This document shows, in pieces, positions 20,493 through 31,627 of a DNA stretch of 64,000 nt. Below the pieces are notes generated by a model. The model worked only from the letters and a program-made list of their open reading frames with translations. It did no database searches and was not told where the DNA came from. Source of the DNA: Haliclona indistincta (Eukaryota; Porifera; Demospongiae; Haplosclerida; Chalinidae). Location of the stretch: NCBI GenBank assembly GCA_964017065.1, contig OZ024785.1:12417086-12481085 (forward strand). Reading direction: 5' to 3'. How positions within the stretch are numbered: the stretch's first letter is position 1; each line of letters begins with the position of its first letter. The translations under genes and the position numbers were made by a program.

Positions 20493-21394
20493 TGTGTCCT
20501 TTTTTCTTTTTAGTGAAGTGCAGTTCAATATCATGCATGTACGGAGAAGTCTTTGTTTCCACCATTAGTTTAGTATTCCTGTTGTTGATGGCTTTTCTAA
20601 AACTTGTAGCTAAAATTGTTAAGCTGTACGTATCAGGTCTGCCTGGTCGCCTACGCATGCATGCAGTGCATACGAGCCCCGCCCACACTTGTTTGTAGAC
20701 CTATACGGCGTTTATAATTATCTGGCAAGTGCAGAATGGCGATCCTACACGAGCTTACCGTTCTTCGAAGACTCCAGACAAATGCCGGGTGTGTGTTCTC
20801 CGTGATAGTGATCCACACGGCGCAGCGATACTTTAGCTGCTTGGTCACGTGCGCTATCCATTGCTTGGTCACGTGCGTATTGCGCAATCACAATAATGGC
20901 GTCTAACACTAAGCTGACAATGGATCACGATCGAGAAATCGCGGAACTTAGATCACCGTTACGCTAAAAACAAAGCTCAAAAGGCACATGCCAGGAGAAT
21001 TTCACGACTGTTCGTGGATGTTTTGGTCTCGGCACTGCTCGCGTAAAGGCGCTAGGCGAGTTGAAGAAAGAAAGAAAGAAGAAAGAAAGAAGAAAGAAAG
21101 AAGAAAGAAAGAAGAAAACGAAGATGACGAAACTCGATTTTCACCGTTTCCAGGTTCGTCACTTTAGTAACAATTTCGAGCAATCTCCTTGCTACTGTAA
21201 GATGGGGCAACGCCAGAGAGCAGATCTAAGTGTCTAAAGACGTATAAAATTCAACACCAGGCGAAATATCAGCGTTTGAACGCTAATACATTGTATGTAG
21301 CCGCCATCTTGTTTTCTCGTTCATCCCTACATAGGGAGTCACTACCGTGCCTCCCTAATTATTTTTAAATTATATCGCTTTACGTCATTTTGTA
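20493..21394. other. Rest of unit B-specific block; no gene identified
   Basis: Runs to about 21358, where sequence shared with unit A (about 515) resumes. Contains a repeated TTGCTTGGTCACGTGCG motif at about 20838 and 20859 and a GAAA-type microsatellite at 21064-21117. Open frames of 78-79 codons here lack recognisable domains. Confidence 0.4.
21064..21117. repeat. GAAA/GAAGAAA microsatellite
   Basis: Simple purine repeat of about 54 bp with alternating GAAA and GAAGAAA units. Confidence 0.85.
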
Positions 21395-21830
21395 ATAACA
21401 ACGTGATAAATTTATACAAAGCAAATGATACAATAAATAGAAAAATTATGACAAGGACCGCGAAACAAAGGTGCCACGGATGGAGATGGCATTGCCCCTT
21501 TGGATTGCAATTGAGAGGCGTTGGATCAGATAAGATGTTGATTTGGGATCACCAGAATGTCGATAGAGTCTTTTACCAAGAGATTTAACAAAGGAGAGAG
21601 TCTTGGACCCGAAAACACCCGAGGTTTCAATAGCAATGGGAACAAAAATGTGAGAACTGAACAGATCTGCATATTTCACTCTCTTGAGGTCCTCAACTTT
21701 GGCTGCAATCCCGCCAGCAGAGTGAACAGCAAGACTCCTGTGAGACCGAGCAAAGGTATCAGGACAGGTAGCATCCCACACCAGAGGTTTTCCAGATGAC
21801 CAGGGAGCAATTGTACTGTTTTATTGACGA
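21395..21830 (-). mobile_element. Non-LTR (LINE) reverse-transcriptase C-terminal fragment
   Basis: A minus-strand open frame begins at the visible Met with WDATCPDTFARSH and continues HSAGGIAAKVEDLKRVKYADL, FVPIAIETSGVFG and YLIQRLSIAIQRGNA. This string is characteristic of the region downstream of the reverse-transcriptase domain in animal LINE-type proteins. It ends at about 21446, with a short AT-rich tail towards 21395. Only the 3' end is present, as usual for 5'-truncated LINE copies. The unit A locus has about 20 bp of different sequence at this position. Confidence 0.55.
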
Positions 21831-21949
21831 AAATTTGGAATATTTTGCCATGCGGTAAGACTTGGCATATTAGGGCTTTGACAGTATTGTGTCTAAATGA
21901 GATGAAAACCATCAAACAGAGAAAAGTCCATATGACCCTAGTATGCACA

Positions 21950-22430
21950 TGTCCATTTTCTCCTTAAAATGTTCATAAGGGAGAATGCTCTATGAAAAGT
22001 GATATACATGTCATAGGTAGATACTGTCGGCAGTCTATCTGAATCATAGGCGTACTCTCAAACCCGAAAACTGGTATTTTTGCTGTCTTCGTCACGAACT
22101 TAACAAATTTCTGCCACACTCATATCTGTTCTCTCTGCGCATTCTTAAAAGTAGAGACTATGGCTTCCTCCTTGGACTGCCTATTTGAAGAGAACTGTGG
22201 TACAATAAAATCGCTAAGGTATTTTGAAGAAACATCAAACATGGTAGATGCAGCCAAAAGTCTCTAAACTTGTTGAAAATGGGTAATCACTAACAGCTCA
22301 AATCGAAGAGTTTGGTAGATACCATTACGAAGCTGCTCCAACTCAGCATGTGGACGAAAATGTACGTATTGTAACCAAACAGCTCGTATGAATTTGTCTC
22401 GTTAACTGAAGGTCAACTACTTTGTGAAGT
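21950..22430 (-). pseudogene. HECT-like C-lobe remnant (unit B)
   Basis: Duplicate of 720-1195 with extra indels. The same LPTVSTYDMYITFP loop with Tyr in place of the thioester Cys is present, so the substitution predates the tandem duplication. Confidence 0.45.
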
Positions 22431-22897
22431 CACATGCAAACTGAAATGATAGATCTCTTTCTAATTATTGTATTCAGTTGTTGAGTAGTAATAGCAGACT
22501 GTATCTGTGTGGATGAATAAATATTTTTATAACATTACAAATGTGTACATACCTTTGTCAGGCGTTCATGCACATGACATCAGTTATGTCACTGATTGAT
22601 GTACACTGGACTGGAAATACGCTGATAGACTATTAATGTCGTTCGTCAGACGTCAAACAGAGGCATGCATATTTGACCAGCTAATGCCACTGACCACATG
22701 GAGAGTGGGGGTTTGGTGGGTGTACAGGGTCTCTTAAGTTAAAGCTACCCCTAGCTCTGTTGAACAAATTGTTAGTTAGCCTCAAACAGGGATGAATATC
22801 GATGTTACCAACGCCAATTAAAGCTTTGGAGGTTATGTATTATTTTGTGCGATAGAAAGGCGTTTACCCGTGACGCCTTTCCAAGCGAGCTAGTTAA

Positions 22898-24123
22898 TTA
22901 ACTCCTAGCATTTATCTTGTAATTCACAAGCGAATATGAATAATGGACAACGTGTAAATAATCAGGTTTCTTTGTCCGCCGAGCCTTCATCCTGGTTACT
23001 GCTGATTGTGTCCTGGTGTTGACACCAACTTGGCGGAGAGTTTTGCCAGTTCTTTGTGTGGTGTTCTGATGTACACCTGGTAGGCGTCGCTCTTCCATCT
23101 GCCGAGCGTCTTGATGTGGGAGTCGTCTAAGCCAGCGGCTTTGGCCGTTGTGGCTGCCCCTATCCAGAAACTGTGTGTGGTGTATCTCTTATCATCTATG
23201 GGGGAGTTCTCGCGGGGGATGAGGCTGGAATGGCTACCAATGGCACGGCAGTGAATGGGGCCCAGTCGCATTCCTCTGACATGTGTGTCAGGCGGAAGCA
23301 GTACTTGCAGCTCTGTGCCTTTGCCTGCCCTGTGAATGCCATATTCCGTAGTGTTGGATCGATCTTTGCCCATGGAATGCTGGGCGATGCTGATGCCATT
23401 TGTCGGAATCTCCGATCGTAGCCAAGCCATGCTTCATTCTTGTATTCGGCGCACGCTTCAACAATCAGAGCCTAGTAACCCATCAAATCTTGAATCTTTA
23501 CTGGATGTTTGGCGGCAAGATCTGCCACATAAATGCTGTAGCATTGTACCCATTCTGTGATGGTGCTAACTTGTCTGCGTCTCGACTTCACCAACTTCTC
23601 TTCTTTTTCATTGGGAAAAAAGTGATGAATTTAGCCCAATACAGTCTGGCAGGAGTTCTGCCATGTCTACGTATTCGCCTGTCTGGAATCTTGTGACTAG
23701 TTTTTTCGGGACTGGAGGGAGTCCCGCTCCAACTGAGAATGGTGTAGTGTCAGCAGGTGACTTGGGGCTTGCTCCGTACGGGTCTCCACTTTTTCCTGGA
23801 TCAGTTCCTGCGATTGTGACATGGGCGAGTAGGCTCCCGTCTGGGACAGATCCTAGGGCTGCATAGGGTGAGAATGTGCGCACTGATTGGCCATGTTATG
23901 GGAATATGTGCGAGCTGCAGCGCTGCGCTATTATTGCGCGCACAGCTAGCTCGCGAGTATGGCTATTCTGAGGCGTGCGCTTGGTAACTTAGGGCTCACC
24001 AGGAGGATCTTTGGTAGCTGGTGTTGCTGAGGCTTTCGCAATGGCGTCTGCTACTGCCCTCACCAGGGTGGGGATGTCAGCCTGAGTGAGTGGGGCGCCC
24101 GGATCCTCCTCGGTGTCCGACAT
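22898..24123 (-). mobile_element. Gag plus tyrosine-recombinase retroelement remnant, unit B
   Basis: Same layout as the unit A copy: exon MSDTEEDPG from 24123, a 141-bp intron (23859-23999), a gag-like region with zinc knuckle (about 23400-23196), then the recombinase tail. Here the gag-to-recombinase join is open and gives RYTTHSFWIGAATTAKAAG, DDSHIKTLGRW and DAYQVYIRTP. The H-x-x-R box reads HSFW: CGG to TGG has replaced the catalytic Arg, so the recombinase should be inactive even though its frame is kept. Confidence 0.55.
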
Positions 24124-24289
24124 GATGGACTTGAGTAGGAGAGATAACAGTTTTTTTGGACGAACACTGGGTAGGGAGTTGAATACTGCTGCTGCTTCTG
24201 CACATATGCGACCCTTCCCACCAAAACCCATGCTGGCAGCTACCGGTTGCTAGGAGGGCGCGCAACAGGGACTTCCCCATTAATTCGGT

Positions 24290-24480
24290 TTAACTTTGTA
24301 AACCTCATATAGTCCGCAACAGCACGGGAGACTTGAGCCTCCCCTCCTTGAATTATGCATGTGGCTATTATTTTGCCAACCATGCTTGTAGGTTATGCTC
24401 ATGTACCACATTTTGTGGATATCCTGTAAGGAGGTCTGAGCGATTAAAAGTTGCCACCTGGAGGAGGTGAGAAAAGTCCT
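24290..24480 (-). pseudogene. HECT-like N-lobe remnant (unit B)
   Basis: Homologous to 3029-3292 but lacking the ANNTFYTV stretch and frameshifted, so no continuous frame spans it. Confidence 0.4.
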
Positions 24481-24662
24481 GTAAGTTTGTTTCCGCATTT
24501 CACAAGCTTTCTCTTGGGCAAGGAAGATAGTCTCATTATTTTGTAAATTAGGTAGATAAACATGGCAGAGGTATAATTATTACAGCTGTCTTACCAGCTC
24601 TGTCAACGGATCCTCCAACTTTGGTGTCCACTTGCTCTTTCAACAGATTCTTCAACTTTGGT

Positions 24663-24776
24663 GTGATCCACTTGCTCTGAAGTGATCCACTTGCTCTGAA
24701 GTGATCCACTTGCTCTGAAGTGATCCACTTACTCTGAAGTGATCCACTTGCTCTGAAGTGATCCACTTACTAATCG
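24663..24776. repeat. 19-bp tandem repeat, 6 copies
   Basis: Units of GATCCACTTGCTCTGAAGT repeated head to tail, the last one diverging after GATCCACTTACT. Unit A has only two units at about 4268-4300, so the array expanded or contracted after duplication. Confidence 0.8.
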
Positions 24777-24957
24777 TGTGGATCAGGAGACAAGGATAAC
24801 TTGAACTATAATCAAAATTGCTATAGAAAGTTTGTTTTATCAATGATACACAATAATGACATTGCAGATCAACAAATATTATTGTGTGACAGCTAGATTT
24901 GATTCATGCTGCCTTAAACCTTCACCTGCCGTTCACTAATAATTATTTATGCTTTAA

Positions 24958-25514
24958 CCTTTTAAGCCCTAATGACGCCTTTAGGAGTCAAAATTGACTC
25001 CACCAACTCTAGACGTCATAAATAGTGTGAAAAGTGCTAAGTTTAATCGCATAGGATGACTTTACCTGAAAAAATACTGTTTTCAGCGTGTTCTCCCACT
25101 AAAACGTACAGCAGGTGGGAATTTTAAAGGGGGTGTCCCACTGTTAACCGTGGTTTGAAGGGGCAAAGCCCCTCTACGGTTTCGGCATTTTAGGTCCTGA
25201 AAATGCATACTTTGGTATAGAATATGGTCTAAACTGTGCTGTTTGCTCACCTGGACACCACCAGGTTTTTGTATCAGTCACCAGGGCTAAAGGAAGGCTA
25301 AAATTGGCTGAAAATGATGAGGTTGCAGGACTTAAGTGGCTTCAGTTCCGAAGTGGAGTGGTCAAATCAGAGTTTAGTACATCCCAGGAAAAACAATGCT
25401 AGTTTGGAACAGCTAGACATACTGCTTAGCTAGCAGCTAGCATATGTTGTAGAAAATCGCAAGACAAACTGTCAGTTTAGAGCAAATCAAATTTTCGTCA
25501 AAGTAACTAATAGA
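24958..25514 (-). mobile_element. PiggyBac-like MITE, copy 2
   Basis: Flanked by TTAA at 24954-24957 and 25515-25518. It is the duplicated partner of the copy at 4485 and so was already inserted 3' of transporter 1 before the tandem duplication. Confidence 0.6.
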
Positions 25515-25645
25515 TTAATTTCAAATCTGTACAATATCATTGAACAATCAACAATAATTATAGTAATTTTTGTTTGATCAAAACACTTTACTACTCTTAC
25601 TCAACAATTATGATCATACTCTATTGCAAGAACCACTTATGCATG

Positions 25646-27379
25646 TCAACTATTACTATATTGTACTGGTGTTGTAGATAGGATTGCTCTGCGCTCTTGC
25701 ATGTACTCCTCCTCCTGGTCTAACCACTTGTCATGAGTGTCCTCAATCATCCCCTGCACATTGACTATGTCGTCTCGTTGTCGGTAGCGGTAACATCTGG
25801 ACACACATGAGAACAGCACCAGAGACACCAGGATCAGAAACACCTTCACTCCCTCGAAATTTAGCCAAGAGGTCTTTTCAAAAAGAAAGGCATCTACCAA
25901 ACCTACTAGTAGGTACCTGATGCTAAAGGTGGCATACCACAGACCAATGAGCAGTCCCTGGGTAGTGCGAGGAGCCTGGGCACAGATGAACTCAAACACT
26001 GTCATGGAGACAAGCAGAGAAGAGAGACCATTGAGGAGCTGAGGAATGATTAACCACAGGTAGGTGTTGTCGACTGAGTTATCCCTTTCACACGAGCTGC
26101 TTTGATTAAATTCGAATCTTAGTTCAAAGCATAAAGCTCTGGGACTGCAGGTATACTTATATTGTCGATCATTGCTTGCAAGACAAGCTACTGAGCTGTG
26201 TTCTGACCAGTACTTGCTGTCATGGTTGATCACTACGATTATGTACAAGACAACTTGTACTAGTGAGAGGTACAGACCAATCCACATTTTAGTGAGCATT
26301 CGAACTTTCTTGATGTAGCGACTACATTTGTTGATGATCAGTCGATACAGTGGAATACCAAACACTACAACAAGATTGCTGATGTGGAGTGGATTGAGCA
26401 CAATTAGTAGCAGTACTGGTAGTGAAGGACAGCTAGTCCTCTGGAGCTGATCCGGAGCAGAGTAGCCATCTCCAGCTAGATGGTATCCAAACAGACACAG
26501 GAGAAGAGGCAGGATGCGTAGGAATGTCTTAGTGTCCTCCACCTCCTCATTGGTAAATGGTCCTCCATATTTGTTCTTACCCAGGTCTATACGGCGTGGA
26601 ATATCCTCCTCCCAGTAGGTGAAGGCACTACGATGCTGAGGGACCTTGTGGTTCCAAGAATACTTGAGCACTTTGTAGATATTCTTGAATGGGTTGAGAC
26701 CTGCTCTCAGAATGTATAAGTGACACTTTGATTTATGAAGAAGTACTAAACTGCCTATAGCAGCTAGACCAAGTATGACAAGACTGGTTAAGAATGAGAT
26801 GTTTCTGATTTGTTGTATTTCTAGCTCAGAGAAGCTGCTAATTCTTCGAACTACTTTAAAACCCACTATTGTGTACATCATAACCAATTGCACTGCATTG
26901 TGAGTCCAGTAGTACCAGTGGATGAAGGCAATCAGTTTTGGTGTAGGAGCCTCTAGTAGTTGATCCAGTCCAAATTGAATGGCATTAGCTTCGAACATTC
27001 CCACACCAGTGGTGACCAGGATACCTAACCCCATAACTGCGGCACTGTTTGCATATTCAAATTCTTTGTTTCTCCTAATATCTTCCATGAAGCTGGTATC
27101 AATAATAGACAGTATAAGTCCAACAATGCACACAGCTATTATGAATATGAAGGAACATTTTAAGGTTCGATACCTGGTGAGACAGACATCGGCTATGTAG
27201 CCAAAGAAGGGAAAACTGAGAAACAGATTTCCCAGAATTATGTAGCTGACGATGTTGCTGTAAGATCGCGTGTGTCTTTCCAAATGAATGGTTCTTGCTA
27301 GGTTCGATAGTTGAATAGTGATAGAGCAAATGATGACCACCACAAAGCCGGGGAAGTTACAGCGAACTGGCTGAGTCAT
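25646..27379 (-). CDS. POT/SLC15-like transporter 4 (partner of transporter 1)
   Basis: 577 residues, start MTQPVRCNFPGF. About 27 residues differ from the gene at 5158 by eye count, spread through spans and loops. One is R219C in the otherwise constant SKRHLYI stretch, and another is V340F in a span. Loop Cys residues and the N-Q-S sequon are kept. It sits in the same context as its partner: piggyBac-like MITE downstream and 22-bp satellite upstream. Confidence 0.7.
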   Translation of the reverse strand: MTQPVRCNFPGFVVVIICSITIQLSNLARTIHLERHTRSYSNIVSYIILGNLFLSFPFFGYIADVCLTRYRTLKCSFIFIIAVCIVGLILSIIDTSFMEDIRRNKEFEYANSAAVMGLGILVTTGVGMFEANAIQFGLDQLLEAPTPKLIAFIHWYYWTHNAVQLVMMYTIVGFKVVRRISSFSELEIQQIRNISFLTSLVILGLAAIGSLVLLHKSKCHLYILRAGLNPFKNIYKVLKYSWNHKVPQHRSAFTYWEEDIPRRIDLGKNKYGGPFTNEEVEDTKTFLRILPLLLCLFGYHLAGDGYSAPDQLQRTSCPSLPVLLLIVLNPLHISNLVVVFGIPLYRLIINKCSRYIKKVRMLTKMWIGLYLSLVQVVLYIIVVINHDSKYWSEHSSVACLASNDRQYKYTCSPRALCFELRFEFNQSSSCERDNSVDNTYLWLIIPQLLNGLSSLLVSMTVFEFICAQAPRTTQGLLIGLWYATFSIRYLLVGLVDAFLFEKTSWLNFEGVKVFLILVSLVLFSCVSRCYRYRQRDDIVNVQGMIEDTHDKWLDQEEEYMQERRAILSTTPVQYSNS

Positions 27380-28165
27380 GGCACTTGATGTTTGAGTTAG
27401 GTAGCGATTTTTGTCTTGAAATTTATGTGCATTTTTTATTCATTATACAGCTATACGTCATCCTTAATGGTACATTCTTGGACGTGTGATATAGTACATG
27501 TACACCTTTCAATATGATAGCAAATTAGGCTAGCAAATTTGTCAGATTCGGCTGTGTATGTGTTATATTGTGGATATTAAACGATCGATATAAGTTTTTA
27601 TACTGTTTTTGATGTAGGTTTTAAACTGAGCATTTAGAAAACCGTGTTTTGCTTCAATTAAAAGTTTGATCGAGCTACATGTAATATATCAGTGGGTATA
27701 GTCATCGCTCTGCATGATTAGCTAGTTCTGGTGTCATGTTTCTATTTTAGAGTGTTTTCATGCTCATTTGGATGGGCAAGAGCATTTCTAAACATGCTAA
27801 CATGCTCAACATTTTCAGAGTATGGTCTTTATACCTTGTTTGGATTTTTCAGTTTAACTACATGGTTTCTAAGACAGTATCTGTGCTCATAGATGGCAGG
27901 TCTTTGAAGATTGATCGTTGACATTGTAAGGTTATCTCTTAGGCTTCTCACCTTCACCTTTCTCACTACTATCGTGACACTGCAATTTTTGATTATTGTG
28001 AGATTCCACACTTCTTGGCTTGTTTTTTCACACTGAATACTTAGAATTGCAAGCTTACTCACTTTGTATGCATCATGCAAGTTCATGGTCATACATGTAT
28101 ATTGGTTTATGTAGCTATAGCAGTATTGATAGTGTTGGTGTATACAGTACTGTACTTGGTGTATG
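27380..28165. other. 5' flank of transporter 4, no gene seen
   Basis: Collinear with 6892-7635. The 87-codon minus-strand frame at 27829 is the altered counterpart of the one at 7278. Neither has a recognisable domain. Confidence 0.4.
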
Positions 28166-28890
28166 GTATACTGTACTGATGTCGCTAGTATACTGTACTG
28201 ATGTCGCTAGTATACTGTACTGATGTCGCTAGTATACTGTACTGATGTCGCCAGTATACTGTACTGATGTCGCTAGTATACTGTACTGATGTCGCTAGTA
28301 TACTGTACTGATGTCGCTAGTATACTGTACTGATGTCGCTAGTATACTGTGCTGATGTCGCTAGTATACTGTGCTGATGTCGCTAGTATACTGTACTATT
28401 GTCGCCAGTATACTGTACTGATGTCGCTAGTATACTGTACTAATGTCGCCAGTATACTGTACTGATGTCGCCAGTATACTGTACTGATGTCGCCAGTAGA
28501 CTGTACTGATGTCGCCAGTATACTGTACTGATGTCGCCAGTATACTGTACTAATGTCGCCAGTATACTGTACTGATGTCGCCAGTATACTGTACTAATGT
28601 CGCCAGTATACTGTACTTATGTCGCCAGTATACTGTACTGATGTCGCCAGTATACTGTACTAATGTCGCCAGTATACTGTACTGATGTCGCCAGTATACT
28701 GTACTAATGTCGCCAGTATACTGTACTTATGTCGCCAGTATACTGTACTGATGTCGCCAGTATACTGTACTGATGTCGCCAGTATACTGTACTATTGTCG
28801 CCAGTATACTGTACTAATGTCGCCAGTATACTGTACTGATGTTGCTAGTATACTGTACTGATGTCGCTAGTATACTGTACTGATGTCGCT
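28166..28890. repeat. 22-bp satellite array, about 33 copies
   Basis: Same unit and same flanks (TTGCTTCATC after the last unit) as the array at 7636. Its interior is dominated by the cgccag variant, whereas the unit A array is mostly cgctag, so the two arrays have homogenised separately. Confidence 0.9.
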
Positions 28891-29049
28891 TGCTTCATCG
28901 CTTACAGCAATGAAATCCAAACCTTGGCGAAGTAGGTCACAACTAAAGGCCAGTCTACTCATGCGCATCAATCCGGATTGATTACAAATTTACAACGCCC
29001 ACACCAGATCTGTGCTAATGTGATGATGGAAACAATGCCTACTTTAAAA

Positions 29050-29727
29050 TAACTAGAGTTCTAATGAACACATACCCGTGCGCTGAGCTAAGAGCTGAAC
29101 ACGACTACTCCAGCATTACTGCAGTCTGCAACACTAACGTTACAGCTAGTCTATAGACAGCTCCATGATAAATTGATGATAGCGTAGCTAACATAATGCA
29201 CTAATCGTGTTCTGAGCTAAGAGACTACTCCAGCATTACCGCGTGCAACACTCACGTTACAGCTAGTCCATAGACAGCTCCAGATAAATTGATGATAGCA
29301 TAGCTACCATACATGCACTAACAGGTGATTGGCATATCACAGAAGGTCTCAAGAAAGACTGATACCGTATGTTCAAAGGCCTCAAGAAGTTTAATGACTC
29401 TGGGCGTACGGATACATGTGAGACTGAGTGAGGACATCAATATGGTAGGGTGACACACCCACAATCCGTAAAGTGCTCTTACAACGACACGTAGCTTTAG
29501 AAAGCCATGGATTAGCCGCTCGAGCAAGGCTTGCCAGCACAGAAAACGTCTTCATAGGACTATAAATTCAGTGAAGAAACTGCAAAGTGCACTTTTGTGA
29601 CGAATTTCGAGCGGTGAGACGTAAACAAGCGTGTTTTTTGTCCACACATACACACACACACACACACACCCACACACATATAGACGGACACAAACGCATA
29701 ACCCTGGCGCATACTGCGCACGGGTAA
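29050..29727. mobile_element. Unit B-specific 680-bp insertion
   Basis: Unit A reads straight through (CTTTAAAATAATTATC at about 9480). Here the sequence leaves after TTTAAAATAA and returns at TAATTATC. ACCCGTGCGC near the left end and GCGCACGGGT at the right end form an inverted pair. The interior holds a tandem duplication of about 115 bp (about 29092-29212 and 29213-29322) and a CA microsatellite at 29646-29678. No recognised coding sequence. Confidence 0.45.
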
Positions 29728-29850
29728 TTATCAAAAAACAAAAAAAAACTGAACTAAAAGGGAAAGCAAGGTTTCAAGACAAAATAGTTGTCAACAGCAG
29801 TTATCAAAATGTTTGTAGTAGAGGAAGGAAATACCACTAAACCACAATGC

Positions 29851-29856
29851 TTTATT
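29851..29856 (-). terminator. Polyadenylation signal of transporter 5
   Basis: Minus-strand AATAAA about 35 nt past the stop. Same position as in transporter 2. Confidence 0.5.
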
Positions 29857-29890
29857 ATGAGTGAAAAATTAATTGCTCTTAGCATCGATA

Positions 29891-31627
29891 TTAATGCAAT
29901 GTAGTCAGTCCTGATAGGATTGCTCTTCGCTCTTGCATGTACTCCTCCTCCTGGTCTAACCACTTGTCATGAGTGTCCTCAATCATCCCCTGCACATTGA
30001 CTATCTCGTCTCGCTGTCGGTAGCGGTAACGTCTGGACACACATGAGAACAGCACCAGAGACACCAGGATCAGAAACACCTTCACTCCCTCGAAAATTAG
30101 CCAAGAGGTCTTTTCATAGAGAAGAGTATCTACCAAACCTACTAGTAGGTACCTGATGCTAAAGGTGGCATACCACAGACCAATGAGCAGTCCCTGGGTA
30201 GTGCGAGGAGCCTGGGCACAGATGAACTCAAACACTGTCATGGAGACAAGCAGAGAAGAGAGACCATTGAGGAGCTGAGGAATGATGAACCACAGGTAGG
30301 TGTTGTCGACTGGGTTGTCTGTTGATTCACAAGAGATGTTGTGAAGTTGTCTAATTTTTATCTTAAAACAGACTTCTCCAGGACTGTCGCGATCGAGTGG
30401 GTAAATTTGTGTTGCACAAGCAATTGAACTGTGTTCTGACCAGTACTTGCTGTCATGGTTGATCACTACTATTATGTACAAGACAACTTGTACTAGTGAG
30501 AGGTACAGACCAATCCACATTTTAGTGAGCATTCGAACTTTCTTGATGTAGCGACTACATTTGTTGATGATCAGTCGATACAGTGGAATACCAACCACTA
30601 CAACAAGATTGCTGATGTGGAGTGGATTGAGCACAATTAGTAGCAGTACTGGTAGTGAAGGACAGCTAGTCCTCTGGAGCTGATCCGGAGCAGAGTAGCC
30701 ATCTCCAGCTAGATGGTATCCAAACAGACACAGGAGAAGAGGCAGGATGCGTAGGAATGTCTTAGTGTCCTCCACCTCCTCATTGGTAAATGGTCCTCCA
30801 TATTTGTTCTTACCCAGGTCTATACGGCGTGGAATATCCTCCTCCCAGTAGGTGAAGGCACTACGATGCTGAGGGACTTTGTGGTTCCAAGAATACTTGA
30901 GGACTTTGTAGATATTCTTGAATGGGTTGAGACCTGCTCTCAGAATGTATAAGTGACGCTTTGATTTATGAAGAAGCACTAAACTGCCTACAGCAGCTAG
31001 ACCAAGTATCACTAAAAGTATGAAGAGTAGGGTTTGCTTTAGAAAGTGTTTATATAACATCCAATTGAGATTTGCGCGTGTTAATAACCAGCCAATGATA
31101 ACATACATCACTACCAATTGCACTGCATTGTGAGTCCAGTAGTACCAGTGGATGAAGGCAATCAGTTTTTGTGTAGGAGCCTCTAGTAGTTGATCCAGTC
31201 CAAATTGTAGAGCATTAGCTTCAAACAATCCAACACCAGTGATGATCAAGGCTACTAAGAATACCACAGCAACTGTCAATATTTTATTGCTTGCTTCATG
31301 TAAATTTGAAATTTCTGTCACCTCAATGTGACTGACCAGAGTATCAACACCAAGCAGCATCAGTGCAATAGTGCATCCAACTATCAGGAATATGAAGGAA
31401 CATTTGATAGTTCGATACCTGGTGAGACAGACATCAGCTATGTAGCCAAGGAGAGGGTAGCTGAGAAATAATAAGCCCAGGATTACCATAGTTGTTATCT
31501 TGGTGTTGGAGTGCACATTGTGTTCCAAATGAATGGTTCTTGCTATGTTCGATAGTTGAATAGTGATGGAGCAAATGATGACTACCACATAACCTGGTAG
31601 GAAACGACGGCGAGCTGGCTGAGTCAT
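29891..31627 (-). CDS. POT/SLC15-like transporter 5 (partner of transporter 2)
   Basis: 578 residues. Only three residue differences from the gene at 9654 were found: V/I in SNIARTI, I/V in SLVQVV, and F/L in RQLHN. The variable loops are also identical, so this pair is far closer than the other two pairs created by the same duplication. Recent gene conversion or a separate later exchange is the simplest reading. Confidence 0.7.
   Translation of the reverse strand: MTQPARRRFLPGYVVVIICSITIQLSNIARTIHLEHNVHSNTKITTMVILGLLFLSYPLLGYIADVCLTRYRTIKCSFIFLIVGCTIALMLLGVDTLVSHIEVTEISNLHEASNKILTVAVVFLVALIITGVGLFEANALQFGLDQLLEAPTQKLIAFIHWYYWTHNAVQLVVMYVIIGWLLTRANLNWMLYKHFLKQTLLFILLVILGLAAVGSLVLLHKSKRHLYILRAGLNPFKNIYKVLKYSWNHKVPQHRSAFTYWEEDIPRRIDLGKNKYGGPFTNEEVEDTKTFLRILPLLLCLFGYHLAGDGYSAPDQLQRTSCPSLPVLLLIVLNPLHISNLVVVVGIPLYRLIINKCSRYIKKVRMLTKMWIGLYLSLVQVVLYIIVVINHDSKYWSEHSSIACATQIYPLDRDSPGEVCFKIKIRQLHNISCESTDNPVDNTYLWFIIPQLLNGLSSLLVSMTVFEFICAQAPRTTQGLLIGLWYATFSIRYLLVGLVDTLLYEKTSWLIFEGVKVFLILVSLVLFSCVSRRYRYRQRDEIVNVQGMIEDTHDKWLDQEEEYMQERRAILSGLTTLH

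Noticed and set aside
29631..29840. His/Thr-rich open frame
   Set aside because: It is the translation of the CA microsatellite.
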